From Fimbriimonadales bacterium (GTDB taxonomy: Bacteria; Armatimonadota; Fimbriimonadia; Fimbriimonadales; ATM1): a DNA stretch of 64,000 nt. The stretch spans positions 248,001-312,000 of the forward strand of contig DATMAR010000003.1 in the NCBI GenBank assembly GCA_035559795.1, written 5' to 3'. The notes under the pieces are model-generated. The model was given only the letters and a program-made list of their open reading frames with translations. It was not told where the DNA came from and ran no database searches. Shown piece by piece: positions 54,784-63,723 of this stretch (position 1 is the stretch's first letter; every line of letters begins with the position of its first letter). Position numbers and translations under genes: made by a program.

Positions 54784-55739
54784 ACAATTTCCGATGGCTC
54801 GAAGCGAAAAATATCGAGCAGGCCGCTAACGAAGCATCGAAGGGGGGGGCATTCCTCGCTGGCGGTATCGAGTTGCTCTGTCTTCTAAAAGAACATCTTA
54901 TCGAACCCCCGACGGTAATCAACCTCAAATCTATTCCCGAACTGAACAAAATCACTTCCCAAAAAGGTTTGCGTTTAGGAGCGCTGGTAACTCTCACTGA
55001 ATTGGCGAATCACCGAGAAATTCTCACGAATTACCGCGCGCTCGCCCAAGCTGCGGAATCCGTTGCCTCTCCGCAAATTCGAAACGTCGGTACTCTCGGC
55101 GGAAACCTTTGTCAACGTCCACGCTGCTGGTATTTTCGCGATAAGGAAGTACCGTGTCTAAAAAAAGGCGGCGAGCTTTGTTTTGCAGTCGGCGGAAACA
55201 ATGAATACCACGCGATTTTAGGCGGAGGACCTTGCTATATCATTCACCCGAGCGATTTGGCGCCCCCCCTCATCGCTTTCGATGCTACCGTTGTCACGAA
55301 CAAACGAAAGATGAAACTCGAAGAGTTCTTCATCTTGCCTCGCAAAAATGTTCACGCGGAGAACGTTCTCGAAAAGGACGAACTTGTAACGCATGTGGAA
55401 ATTCCCGATACCTGGAAAGGTTCGAAATCCACATATTACAAAGTCAAAGAAAGGCCTTCTTTCGATTGGGCTTTGTCGAGTTGCGCTGCGGTGCTGAAGA
55501 TGGACGGAGATACGATTGCTGATGCGCGTATCGTTTTAGGAGGTGTCGCCCCGATTCCGTGGCGAAGTCGTGAAGCGGAAAATGCCTTGAAAGGGAAGAA
55601 AATTTCGGAAAGCGTTGCCGAATCAGCGGGACGTGCAGCAGTGAGTACCGCTGCCCCCCTTTCTCACAATGCGTATAAAGTGAAACTCACGGCGAACGTC
55701 GTGAAAATCGCGATTTTGGAAGCCTCAGGAAAAGTCTAA
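54780..55739 (+). CDS. Aldehyde oxidoreductase, FAD subunit with extra Fe-S cluster (PaoB-like)
   Basis: ATG 54780 follows AGGAGGAAAATC. The 319 residues have the FAD-binding FLAGGIELLCLL and GTLGGNLCQRPRCWYFRD loops. Cys residues in LCQRPRCWYFRDKEVPCLKKGGELC match the insertion that binds an additional [4Fe-4S] cluster in PaoB and 4-hydroxybenzoyl-CoA reductase. It passes electrons onward from the 2Fe-2S subunit. A G8 run lies at 54842. A PaoD-type chaperone gene is not adjacent. Confidence 0.92.
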   Translation: MNNFRWLEAKNIEQAANEASKGGAFLAGGIELLCLLKEHLIEPPTVINLKSIPELNKITSQKGLRLGALVTLTELANHREILTNYRALAQAAESVASPQIRNVGTLGGNLCQRPRCWYFRDKEVPCLKKGGELCFAVGGNNEYHAILGGGPCYIIHPSDLAPPLIAFDATVVTNKRKMKLEEFFILPRKNVHAENVLEKDELVTHVEIPDTWKGSKSTYYKVKERPSFDWALSSCAAVLKMDGDTIADARIVLGGVAPIPWRSREAENALKGKKISESVAESAGRAAVSTAAPLSHNAYKVKLTANVVKIAILEASGKV

Positions 55740-55762
55740 TCGGTAACGACTAAAGGATCAAA

Positions 55763-56038
55763 ATGGAAACGAAATCTACGAAAGATACGAAAACAGAAGC
55801 GCTGAAAAAATCTGCCTGCGCTTTTTTGCGATGCAAACAAGATTTCGTACACGCTGAATTTTCCGAGAGGGAAAGCGCGTCTCCACGCATTTATTGGTGC
55901 GGGAAAACGCTCAGCAATTTCGGACCCGATGGCGAAATCGCGGAAATAGAGATTTGCCAACCAGGAAGAGAATGCTTCAGCGAAACCATTCGAGAATATC
56001 GTCCGAAATTAATCCCAGAATCGGAACGAGAATCTTGA
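55763..56038 (+). CDS. Small protein of unknown function with five cysteines
   Basis: The 91 residues have Cys at about 19, 24, 46, 64 and 70. The start is AAAGGATCAAA-ATG, 23 bp after the oxidoreductase operon, so it may be its fourth gene. No signal peptide is present. The family is not recognised. Cys spacing does not match a standard Fe-S or zinc site. Confidence 0.5.
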   Translation: METKSTKDTKTEALKKSACAFLRCKQDFVHAEFSERESASPRIYWCGKTLSNFGPDGEIAEIEICQPGRECFSETIREYRPKLIPESERES

Positions 56039-56086
56039 TAAATCAATAGCAAGAGCAGAGGTTTAGCGCTTGCCAAGAATTCAAAA

Positions 56087-56112
56087 TGCCTCGACAGAAT
56101 AACGTCGAGGCA
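56087..56112 (-). terminator. Terminator of the exported protein gene
   Basis: TGCCTCGAC pairs with GTCGAGGCA around an 8-nt loop; on the minus strand it is followed by TTTTG. It lies 27 bp after the stop at 56140. Confidence 0.65.
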
Positions 56113-56139
56113 TTCAAACTTAACAAAAGTAGAGAAAAA

Positions 56140-56610
56140 TTATTCGACCTTGAACCAAATTCTTCCTTTATCCGAATCATGTTTGCCTTCGGAAAATATC
56201 ATTCGACCACGTCGCCCTGTAACATCACCGCGGATGCGTCCGGTTTGCGTGTCGAATGTAAAGTTCAGGTCTTTTTTGTTATCTCGAGGATTGATGTCCA
56301 CGTAATCGTCTTTTCGCTCGAGGCTACCGTCATCATCGAGCAACTTAATGCGGATTCTCACCACACGACTCGTTACCGGCATAGAAAAGCGCCAGTAGGG
56401 ACGTCCATCATCCGTGCTGAAAACCCTCGTTTGATACATTTTCCCTGCAATCCAAATCTGCGCATAGAAATCTGCGCGATCCGGGTCTATATCGGGCACA
56501 TCGAGATTGTCTACTTGCATCACTCGATAAATCGTTACGGTAACCGTTTTCTGTGCATATACTCCGGCTAAGCCGAGGAGCAAGAGAATGATAATGCATA
56601 GGTTTTTCAT
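56140..56610 (-). CDS. Exported protein with a possible C2-like domain
   Basis: The Met at 56610 starts a clean signal peptide (MKNLCIIILLLLGLAGVYA). The mature part of about 137 residues is beta-rich and acidic (VTIYRVMQVDNLDVPDIDPDRADFYAQIWIAGK, VVRIRIKLLDDDGSLERKDD), resembling a calcium-binding C2 sandwich. The similarity is judged by eye. It has its own terminator and stands alone. Confidence 0.65.
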   Translation of the reverse strand: MKNLCIIILLLLGLAGVYAQKTVTVTIYRVMQVDNLDVPDIDPDRADFYAQIWIAGKMYQTRVFSTDDGRPYWRFSMPVTSRVVRIRIKLLDDDGSLERKDDYVDINPRDNKKDLNFTFDTQTGRIRGDVTGRRGRMIFSEGKHDSDKGRIWFKVE

Positions 56611-56667
56611 GACTTTCTTTATGACGCCTATTTTATCCTCCATGTTCGCTCTTTACTGCCGAATATC

Positions 56668-56722
56668 CTATGTTCCTTTCGAGTGAAGCGAAGAGGAAAA
56701 GTCTTTTAAGAGGGCTCAAAAT
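56668..56722. repeat. Diverged family-C repeat
   Basis: TTCGAGTGAAGCGAAGAGG and AGAGGGCTCAAAATA match the left end of the element at 20729 with several differences. Confidence 0.5.
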
Positions 56723-56779
56723 AACTTTCCTTCATCACGTTAGCAAGAACTGAAGAAAGTATGGGAGAACTTTTTATTT

Positions 56780-57211
56780 TCAAATCTTCGGAATCTTTTT
56801 GAACTTCAGTTTCGGAATCGGTAACGTCCCATCCTTGCGAACGGGAGCAGAAGGGTTTCTCATATAAGCAGCCAAAATTCGTTCTACCTCTTGAACATAA
56901 TTTTGCATCTCCCGTTCCATCTCGCTGCGCATTTCTTCGAATTGGTCTAAAAGATTCAAAATCACATCCACACCGGCGAGATTGACACCTAAATCTCTCG
57001 TCAAACGCTGGATTTGTCTTACACGTAAAACGTCTTCCTCGCTGTATAACCTATTTTTATCTCCCTCCCGCGCGGGTCGAAGGAAACCCATTCGTTCATA
57101 CGAACGAAGAGTCTGCGGATGGACACCGCAAAGTTTCGCCGCAACGCTTATTCGAAACAGCGGTCGTTTGCGTTCGTCTTCTTGTTTTTTCGATTCTACT
57201 TGTTCACTCAT
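56780..57211 (-). CDS. hspR: Heat-shock repressor HspR (MerR family)
   Basis: The 143 residues begin with a MerR helix-turn-helix ([51 protein letters not shown], about 20-70), then a coiled coil and a C-terminal basic region ending [10 protein letters not shown]. HspR uses DnaK as co-repressor and binds HAIR operators. It is the last gene of the dnaK operon, overlaps dnaJ by 4 nt, and a HAIR-like site lies at the operon promoter (60785). Confidence 0.92.
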   Translation of the reverse strand: MSEQVESKKQEDERKRPLFRISVAAKLCGVHPQTLRSYERMGFLRPAREGDKNRLYSEEDVLRVRQIQRLTRDLGVNLAGVDVILNLLDQFEEMRSEMEREMQNYVQEVERILAAYMRNPSAPVRKDGTLPIPKLKFKKIPKI

Positions 57212-58290
57212 AAGCCTTTTCTCGCTCTCACGATTTCTTCTAACAATCGTTTCTCTTTATCCGAAATGTTTTTCGGAACGACCACGTTCACTTTGACGAA
57301 CAAGTGCCCTTTACCTCCACCCATGCGATTCAAACCTTGAGAAGCCAATCGAAAGACCTGCCCAGTTTGTGTTCCTGGTGGAATCGTCATCTCCACCGTT
57401 CCACGCAATGTCTTTACATTGACTTTTCCCCCGAGAGCAGCAATCGTATAGTCTATCGGAATTTCCGTCTCTAAATCGTCGCCTTTGCGCTTGAAAAGAG
57501 GATGCGGTGCAACTTTGACGACGACGTATAAATCGCCACGTCGTCCGTCGGCACCCATCGAACCCCCCCCAGCCACTCTTAGCCTCGCACCATCCGAAAC
57601 ACCTACCGGAATGTTCACTTCGACTCTTCGTGTATTCGGAATCTTGCCTGCCCCCCTACAAGTCGGACACAACTCTTGACCAGTATAACCCGTTCCGTTG
57701 CAGACATTGCATCGTTGTGTCAGTCCTAACAAGCCGCGCTCTCTTCCCGTTCCTCCGCATCGAGCGCATCGAGCCGTTCGAGGACCTTTCACCATTCCTT
57801 GTCCACGGCAGGTAGAACAAGCATCTTCCACCTGATAGGTCAATGTGCGCTTCGTGCCTGTGTCTACTTCTTCTAACGTAATTTGTATGGTTTGTTCCAC
57901 GTCGCGCGGAACGATTCTCGCCCTCTCACGAACGCCCCCCCCTATATCTCCGAAAAATTGCCCGAATAAATCTTCGAATCCGAACGGTGACTCGCCCCAC
58001 TCGATGCGAAAACCACCGGGCGCTTCCGTAAAGTTTTCTCCCATCCTTTGCGCTGCCTCCCAATTCGCACCATAAGTATCGTAAAGTCTGCGCTTTTCGG
58101 GGTCGCTCAATACCTCGTATGCTTCTGAAATCTCTTTGAACTTTTCGGCAGCCTCTTTGTTTCCTGGATTTACATCAGGATGATATTTCCTTGCCAAACG
58201 ACGGTAGGCGGACTTGATTTGTTTAGGGTCAGCATCTCTACTCACCCCTAAAATTGCATAATAATCTTTTCCCGCCATTTGTGTGGGCAT
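57208..58290 (-). CDS. dnaJ: Co-chaperone DnaJ
   Basis: The 360 residues comprise a J domain with HPD ([10 protein letters not shown] near residue 36), four zinc-binding CxxCxGxG repeats at about 142-205 ([32 protein letters not shown]) and the C-terminal substrate domains. The linker is short in Gly/Phe and rich in Gly/Glu instead. It delivers clients to DnaK. Two C8 runs (57563 and 57935) lie in the gene. Confidence 0.97.
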   Translation of the reverse strand: MPTQMAGKDYYAILGVSRDADPKQIKSAYRRLARKYHPDVNPGNKEAAEKFKEISEAYEVLSDPEKRRLYDTYGANWEAAQRMGENFTEAPGGFRIEWGESPFGFEDLFGQFFGDIGGGVRERARIVPRDVEQTIQITLEEVDTGTKRTLTYQVEDACSTCRGQGMVKGPRTARCARCGGTGRERGLLGLTQRCNVCNGTGYTGQELCPTCRGAGKIPNTRRVEVNIPVGVSDGARLRVAGGGSMGADGRRGDLYVVVKVAPHPLFKRKGDDLETEIPIDYTIAALGGKVNVKTLRGTVEMTIPPGTQTGQVFRLASQGLNRMGGGKGHLFVKVNVVVPKNISDKEKRLLEEIVRARKGL

Positions 58291-58308
58291 ACTCTTTTAG
58301 TGAAAATT

Positions 58309-58338
58309 TCTGCGGCGGCATAAAACTGCCGCCGCAGA
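58309..58338 (-). terminator. Hairpin between hsp20 and dnaJ
   Basis: A perfect 12-bp stem (TCTGCGGCGGCA and its complement) with a 6-nt loop is followed on the minus strand by AATTTTC. It should end part of the transcripts after hsp20 or set their 3' end, lowering dnaJ-hspR relative to dnaK-hsp20. Confidence 0.65.
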
Positions 58339-58346
58339 TTTCGAAA

Positions 58347-58799
58347 TTACGCAGCAGATTCTACTTTGACCGGAATCTTTTTCGGTTGCACCGCTTCCGA
58401 TTTCGGCACAACTATTTTCAGCACGCCGTCACGATAAGTGCAGGTGATGGCATCCGCTTTCACCGGCACGCCCAATGTGAAAGCGCGCTGAAATTCTCCA
58501 TAAGACCGCTCGATTCGAACGAAGTCTTCGCGGCGCTCCTCTTCGGAAAATTCGCGCTTACCTCGGATGGTTAGCGTGTCGCCGACCATCTCGACCTCGA
58601 TGTCTTCCTTCTTCACCCCGGGAAGTTCCGCATAAATGGTGAACTCTTGTGGAGTTTCTTTCACATCTACTTTGGGAACCCATCCACGGGAGAGTTCTTC
58701 GACATCTCTGAACATTTCATCGAAGAGTCGCGACGCGAGTTCATCGAACGCGCGGAATCGCTCCAACGTGTTTCGAAAGTCTTTTCTCGTTAGTAACAT
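58347..58799 (-). CDS. Small heat-shock protein, Hsp20/alpha-crystallin family
   Basis: The 150 residues have an N-terminal arm, an alpha-crystallin domain (about 40-130, with EFTIYAELPGVKKEDIEVEMVGDTLTIRGKRE and FTLGVPVKADAITCTYRDGVLKIVVPK) and an IPV-type tail (KKIPVKV). It binds unfolding proteins without ATP. AGGAGGTAAC precedes the ATG. It lies between dnaK and dnaJ, where grpE is found in actinobacterial dnaK operons. Confidence 0.95.
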   Translation of the reverse strand: MLLTRKDFRNTLERFRAFDELASRLFDEMFRDVEELSRGWVPKVDVKETPQEFTIYAELPGVKKEDIEVEMVGDTLTIRGKREFSEEERREDFVRIERSYGEFQRAFTLGVPVKADAITCTYRDGVLKIVVPKSEAVQPKKIPVKVESAA

Positions 58800-58824
58800 T
58801 GCTTGTTACCTCCTGTTGGTTTTT

Positions 58825-60732
58825 TTATGAAGAACTTTGTTCTTCTTTGAATTCGGCATCAATTACTTCACCGTCTCCCGCTGCAGCACCGACCGTGCTT
58901 TCTTGAGCGGATGTGGTCTCCGTCTTCGAAGCACGCTCGTACAATTTCTGAGCGAGAAGGTGTTGTTCTTGTTCCAATTCTTGATACGCAGAACGAATGG
59001 CTTCGATATCATTTCCATCCATAATCTTTCGCAAATTCGCTGCTTTTTCTTCGATTCGCGTTTTATCGTGCGCATCAATGGAATCACCCAATTCGCGCAA
59101 ATTGCGCTCGACACCGTACAAAAGACTGTCGGCACTATTGCGCACTTCTGCGAGTTCTCTCGCACGTCGGTCTTCTTCTGCATGACGTTGCGCTTCGGCA
59201 ACCATTTTTTCAATCTCTTCGCGCGAGAGATTTCCGCTTCCGGTAATCGTAATTGCTTGTTGCTTACCCGTCGCGAGGTCTTTCGCCGTTACGTTGAGAA
59301 TTCCGTTCGCATCGATATCGAATGTAACTTCGATTTGCGGCACACCACGCGGAGCGGGAGGAATTCCAACAAGATGAAACACTCCTAACGAACGATTGTC
59401 TACGGCGCGTGTACGTTCACCTTGAAGCACATTGATTTGCACTTCCTGTTGATTGTCTTGCGCCGTCGAATAAATACGGCTTCTCTTCGTCGGAATCGTA
59501 GTGTTGCGCTCGATCAACGGGTCCATAATGCCGCCTAACACTTCGACACCGAGTGTCAACGGCGTGACATCCAAGAGTACGATGTCTTTGACTTCACCAC
59601 CGAGAACGCCGCCTTGAATAGCAGCGCCAACCGCAACGACTTCGTCTGGATTCACACCGCGGTGAGGCTCTTTTCCAGTTAATCTTTGAACCAATTCCTG
59701 CACCATCGGCATTCTGGTTGCGCCACCGACTAAAATCACTTCATCGATATCGCCTTTCGAAACTTTTGCGTCTTGCAACGCTTGCTCGAAAGGACCGCGC
59801 AGACGCTCGACCAAATCGCGCGTCAATTCTTCGAACTTCGCTCTCGTCAATGTCATATCCAAGTGACGAGGCTCGTTGTCGATAGCAGTGATGTAAGGCA
59901 AACTGATTTGCGTGCTCACTTGCCCCGAAAGTTCGATTTTGGCTCTTTCCGCTGCATCGCGCAGTCTTTGGAGCGAATCGCGAGATTTACGCAAATCGAC
60001 TCCGTGTTCTTTCTTGAATTCTTCGGCGAGCCAATCCACAATGCGAGCATCCCAGTCGTCCCCACCTAAGTGAGTATCACCACTCGTCGCTCGCACTTCG
60101 AAAACGCCTTCTCCGACATCCAAAATAGAAACGTCGAACGTGCCCCCCCCTAAGTCGAAAACTAAAATCGTCTCGTTCTTTTTCTTATCAAGACCATAAG
60201 CGAGAGAAGCCGCTGTGGGTTCGTTGATAATTCGTAGAACTTCCAGGCCGGCAATTTCACCCGCGTTCTTCGTCGCCGTTCTCTGAGCATCGTCGAAATA
60301 CGCAGGAACAGTGATGACCGCCTTCGTTATCTTCTCGCCGAGGTATTTCTCCGCATCGGCTTTCAATTTCGCTAATATCTTCGAGGAAATTTCCTCAGGC
60401 GTGAACTTGCGGTCAACGGCGGGAAGATAAACCGCAGCATTTCCTTTTTCATCCTGAACCACCTTATAAGGAACGCGTTTCGCCTCCTCTTGAACCTGAG
60501 AGAACTTGCGCCCCATGAAACGCTTAATCGAAAAAACGGTGTTTTCTGGGTTCATGATCGCCTGACGTTTTGCGGCTACCCCTACCAAGAGCTCCCCATT
60601 TGGCTTGAACGCCACCACGCTCGGCATGGTGCGCCCACCCTCTACTGTGGGAATAACAATGGGTTCGCCACCTTCCATAACGGAGATGACGGAGTTCGTT
60701 GTCCCTAAATCAATTCCTACAATCTTTGCCAT
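58825..60732 (-). CDS. dnaK: Chaperone DnaK (Hsp70)
   Basis: The 635 residues are full length: ATPase signatures [25 protein letters not shown] and [14 protein letters not shown], the substrate domain from about 385 and an acidic C-terminal tail (EFKEEQSSS). It folds proteins with DnaJ and GrpE, and probably serves as HspR co-repressor. GrpE is not encoded in this operon or elsewhere in the window. A C8 run at 60143 encodes part of the second phosphate-binding loop. Confidence 0.98.
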   Translation of the reverse strand: MAKIVGIDLGTTNSVISVMEGGEPIVIPTVEGGRTMPSVVAFKPNGELLVGVAAKRQAIMNPENTVFSIKRFMGRKFSQVQEEAKRVPYKVVQDEKGNAAVYLPAVDRKFTPEEISSKILAKLKADAEKYLGEKITKAVITVPAYFDDAQRTATKNAGEIAGLEVLRIINEPTAASLAYGLDKKKNETILVFDLGGGTFDVSILDVGEGVFEVRATSGDTHLGGDDWDARIVDWLAEEFKKEHGVDLRKSRDSLQRLRDAAERAKIELSGQVSTQISLPYITAIDNEPRHLDMTLTRAKFEELTRDLVERLRGPFEQALQDAKVSKGDIDEVILVGGATRMPMVQELVQRLTGKEPHRGVNPDEVVAVGAAIQGGVLGGEVKDIVLLDVTPLTLGVEVLGGIMDPLIERNTTIPTKRSRIYSTAQDNQQEVQINVLQGERTRAVDNRSLGVFHLVGIPPAPRGVPQIEVTFDIDANGILNVTAKDLATGKQQAITITGSGNLSREEIEKMVAEAQRHAEEDRRARELAEVRNSADSLLYGVERNLRELGDSIDAHDKTRIEEKAANLRKIMDGNDIEAIRSAYQELEQEQHLLAQKLYERASKTETTSAQESTVGAAAGDGEVIDAEFKEEQSSS

Positions 60733-60773
60733 GAGTTGTCTCCAATGCTAATTATTAGTTTTTTAGTGTGATT

Positions 60774-60805
60774 AGTATAGACTACTTGAGTCTATTGCTG
60801 TCAAT
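60774..60805 (-). promoter_or_regulatory. dnaK promoter with HspR (HAIR-like) operator
   Basis: On the minus strand TTGACA (60799-60804) is followed after 17 nt by TCTATA, or after 19 nt by TATACT. Between them lies CTTGAGT on the plus strand (60785-60791), an exact half of the HspR consensus CTTGAGT-N7-ACTCAAG. The second half, after 7 nt (TGTCAAT), matches at 4 of 7 positions and overlaps the -35. A separate perfect palindrome (arms TAGACT/AGTCTA) covers 60778-60794. Confidence 0.7.
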
Positions 60806-60832
60806 TCTTGTAACGCAACGATTCCGCAAAAA

Positions 60833-61033
60833 GTTTCAAATTCTCTGGCTTTCTTATGGAGCGCCATAAGGCGCGACAAAACGCAATCCATTCTGCGTTT
60901 CGAAGGGGCGCCGTAAGGCGCGACAACGCGAATCATTCATGGCAGGAGCATGGGTGGAGACAACCGCAAATCGTCATGAGCGACTTAGTTGGTCCTAAAG
61001 TGTGAACTCCCTCGAAAACCAGCTGACCCTTTA
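60833..61033. repeat. GCGCC repeats in the dnaK upstream region
   Basis: GGAGCGCCATAAGGCGCGAC (about 60859) and GGGGCGCCGTAAGGCGCGAC (about 60906) are family-B copies; no gene is visible. Confidence 0.75.
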
Positions 61034-61894
61034 TCAGCGAATATCCAAAAAGCCCTTCTGTGCCTTGACTCGAAGTCCCGTGCCTTCTAAGGCACCCTTG
61101 GTCGCCTCCAACGGATTCGCATTGTCGCCTAGGGGTTCTACTTGAATATCTCCGCTTGTAAGGCGCGCTTGGATAATCACCCCGAACTTTTCGGCGATTG
61201 TACGCAGAATCGGTACGAGCCTTCTATCATCTCCGCCGTTCGAAGACGACTGCCCGGGAACGATAATCAACAAGGTTTCTGGAACGTTGCTTTCTTGCAC
61301 CCAAATCATCGCAGTGCTGTCGCCTCGAAAAACCAATGGGGTGTCGCATTCTTGTCCAGGGTTTAGTCTTATCGTGTCGATTCTTTTGGCATCAGAAGGA
61401 GGTAGAGACTCCCAGTGATAGCCACCAGAAAAGACAGTTAAGACAGTGGCTTCGTTAGGTTTATAACGCAACCGAATCTCACCATCGAGCACTTCTATAT
61501 TGGGTTCAGGCGAGCGTACGGAAGGGACAATGCCCGCTTGTATCCCGCCTTTTTCGTGCTGCCAGAGATAAGAACCGAAGTATGCGACGGCGAGAAAGGC
61601 TGCCGCGGTTGCTGCGTACGCCCCGACCCTCATCCACGTGAAAACGGGTTTCGTTGCCTGCTTTTTCTGCCATTCCGCTTTGTCCAACGACCTGGTAATT
61701 TTCTCTAATAAGTCACCCGGAACCTCGACTGGAATTGGTTTCGATGCCGTCTCATAAACTTTTCGGAATAAGTCAAGTTCATAGGAGCATGCAGGGCACT
61801 CGTTCAAGTGCCTTTCGAAGGTCGTACGCAACCCGCCGCTTAGCGTCCCTTCATGGTACTCGCTAAAGAAATCTTTTGCTCTTTCGCAATTCAT
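61034..61894 (-). CDS. Membrane anti-sigma factor with zinc finger and STN-like tail
   Basis: The 286 residues begin with a ZAS-type zinc finger (HLNECPAC, residues 29-36), then one membrane helix (about 90-111), an extracytoplasmic FecR-like segment (EVLDGEIRLRY, about 134-144) and a C-terminal domain (about 225-286, LRTIAEKFGVII...LEATKGALEGTGLRVKAQKGFLDI) resembling the short STN domain of secretins and TonB receptors. It should hold the sigma factor encoded 28 bp upstream and release it on an external signal. Confidence 0.85.
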   Translation of the reverse strand: MNCERAKDFFSEYHEGTLSGGLRTTFERHLNECPACSYELDLFRKVYETASKPIPVEVPGDLLEKITRSLDKAEWQKKQATKPVFTWMRVGAYAATAAAFLAVAYFGSYLWQHEKGGIQAGIVPSVRSPEPNIEVLDGEIRLRYKPNEATVLTVFSGGYHWESLPPSDAKRIDTIRLNPGQECDTPLVFRGDSTAMIWVQESNVPETLLIIVPGQSSSNGGDDRRLVPILRTIAEKFGVIIQARLTSGDIQVEPLGDNANPLEATKGALEGTGLRVKAQKGFLDIR

Positions 61895-61922
61895 AATGTT
61901 CGTTCATTTGGGTCTGACTGGT

Positions 61923-62516
61923 TCATCGCAAAAAAAGTTCCTCGACAGGCGAGAGCATTTCGCGTAAAGTTAGCCTTGCCCGATTCAGCCTGCTTTTCAC
62001 CGTTCCGAGCGGAAGGTCGAGCACCTGCGCAATTTCCTCGTAACTCATGTTTTCGATGTGGTACATGACGATCATTACCCTTTGGTATTCAGGAAGGCTT
62101 TCGATCGCCTTGGCAAGCCAAAGTGCTTTCTCGTCGCGCTCGACGCCAGTATCCGGCGTCTCCGACTGATCTTCGTACTCCTTTTGCACCACACCTTCTT
62201 CAGATTGAACGAGGGTATCCAAGCTTTCTACTTTCAGACCCTTCCCCTTCTTCTTCATGTCGAGGAAACAATTCGTTAGTATTCGAAAAAGCCATGTGCT
62301 GAACAGGCTGTCTTGGCGAAAACGGTGAATGTTCAAATAAACGCGGGTGAATGTTTCTATTACGAGGTCGGCCGCGATGTCGCTGTCTCCGCTCAACCGA
62401 TATGCGAACTGATAAGCACGCTGATAGTATTTGCGCACTAATTCATCGAGCGCATCCCGTTCCCCTTTTTGGCAGCGTTTGATGAGAAGGTGGTCTTCTG
62501 CAGGTTGCTGGGTCAT
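61923..62516 (-). CDS. ECF-type RNA polymerase sigma factor
   Basis: I chose ATG 62516 because it overlaps the upstream stop as ATGA and starts just before the conserved region; longer starts to 62594 lie inside the neighbour. The 197 residues contain region 2 (LDELVRKYYQRAYQFAYRLSGDSDIAADLVIETFTRVYLNIHRF) and region 4 (YQRVMIVMYHIENMSYEEIAQVLDLPLGTVKSRLNRARLTLREML). A linker of about 50 acidic residues separates them. Its partner anti-sigma gene follows. Confidence 0.93.
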   Translation of the reverse strand: MTQQPAEDHLLIKRCQKGERDALDELVRKYYQRAYQFAYRLSGDSDIAADLVIETFTRVYLNIHRFRQDSLFSTWLFRILTNCFLDMKKKGKGLKVESLDTLVQSEEGVVQKEYEDQSETPDTGVERDEKALWLAKAIESLPEYQRVMIVMYHIENMSYEEIAQVLDLPLGTVKSRLNRARLTLREMLSPVEELFLR

Positions 62517-63004
62517 CCAGACGGCTCCGGATGTGTCCATTTCCGAGCGAGTTCTATCGCTGCTTCCTCTTCTGGTGTCAGACCGACTTCGCATTTTCCA
62601 TTCTCGATTGGCTTACAGAAAAATCTGACGGATTCGCGTCCCGTGATGCAATTGATCACGACACCGTCTCTCAACTCGTTTTGCAATGCCAGCGCAAAGC
62701 TTTGCTCGCCTCCGATCTCCTGAAAAGCATTGTAACGAACTACTCCCACGGATGAGACCGCTCTTTGGGCTTTGCTTTCGAGTTTACTTATCCGACGTTC
62801 GAGAGACGAAACGAGGGTCGCTATTCGTTCCATGTCTTGGAAATGTTGGATGAGTATGGGCTCGAGGCTTTCCCCTTTCGTGCCCTTTAGAATATTTTTG
62901 AAGAGCCTGATTTCTCTATACCATTTAATCCAGAGGGAAAAAAGCAAAACATAGGCAACAGAAAGAGCGACTGCGAAAACAGTGTGAAGAGTAGCGGTTT
63001 CCAT
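62513..63004 (-). CDS. DUF4446 family membrane protein
   Basis: The 163 residues have one N-terminal helix (about 9-26), a coiled coil (about 55-80) and a conserved C-terminal part with SSVGVVRYNAFQEIGGEQSFALALQNELRDGVVINCITGRESVRFFCKPIENGKCEVGLTPEEEAAI, which is the DUF4446 core. The function is unknown. Its stop overlaps the sigma factor start, making translation coupled. Confidence 0.9.
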   Translation of the reverse strand: METATLHTVFAVALSVAYVLLFSLWIKWYREIRLFKNILKGTKGESLEPILIQHFQDMERIATLVSSLERRISKLESKAQRAVSSVGVVRYNAFQEIGGEQSFALALQNELRDGVVINCITGRESVRFFCKPIENGKCEVGLTPEEEAAIELARKWTHPEPSG

Positions 63005-63074
63005 TCAAAAAGAATTATGAAGCCCATGCGTCTTCGCTGGCAAAAGAACACACACCGGGTTCTAACTCTTTTAG

Positions 63075-63692
63075 TTATTTCCCCAATTGCTCGCGCAATT
63101 TTTGTGAGCGGCGGAGATTTCTTTTCTTCCTGAGCCGAATCGCCCAAGGAATATGGGTGATATTCACCGAGTATCTCCCGACTAAAATGTCGTAAATCGG
63201 CAATACGACATTGAAATTCCTGTCATCTGCGAGGTGATGCACGAAATGCCTGCGGTCGAACCACTCGAAAATACATTTAAGCGGTTGAAAACGACGGAAC
63301 CATCGCAAACGCTCTCCCTTTTTTGGGAAATGCATATTCCAGTGCAGAAATTCATAGGCGGTGTAATACGCTGTCGTCGTTAGAACGACGGTAAGTGCTT
63401 CCCAAAATCCCCATAGCATCCATGCACCGATAGTCAAAGGTGAAAAAAGGAGTAGGACAGTGGGAAGGAAGTACCATTCGAGGCTGATTTTGCTGTCTTC
63501 AGGACCTGGAGTTTGTTGATATTTGTCGGCTCGGAATTTAGGATGATGCTCCAAAGCATGCGCATGGAAAGCGCGTTGAAGCAGACCCCATAATAAGCGC
63601 TTTTGCGGTGTATGCAGGATAAATTGATGAAAAATGCCCTCGACCACGCTTGCAAGAATGGTGAGGGCCACTACACAGATTAAGACACCCAT
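63075..63692 (-). CDS. Fatty-acid hydroxylase/sterol desaturase-like membrane protein
   Basis: Met 63692 is preferred; a longer frame to 63752 overlaps the RRM gene. The 205 residues have about four helices and clustered His motifs (HQFILH, HAHALEHH, HWNMH, RRHFVHHLADD), the di-iron pattern of the fatty-acid hydroxylase superfamily. It would hydroxylate or desaturate a membrane lipid. The substrate is unknown. Confidence 0.75.
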   Translation of the reverse strand: MGVLICVVALTILASVVEGIFHQFILHTPQKRLLWGLLQRAFHAHALEHHPKFRADKYQQTPGPEDSKISLEWYFLPTVLLLFSPLTIGAWMLWGFWEALTVVLTTTAYYTAYEFLHWNMHFPKKGERLRWFRRFQPLKCIFEWFDRRHFVHHLADDRNFNVVLPIYDILVGRYSVNITHIPWAIRLRKKRNLRRSQKLREQLGK

Positions 63693-63723
63693 GAACGTTT
63701 CTTGGATGTGATTTTCTCGTGCT

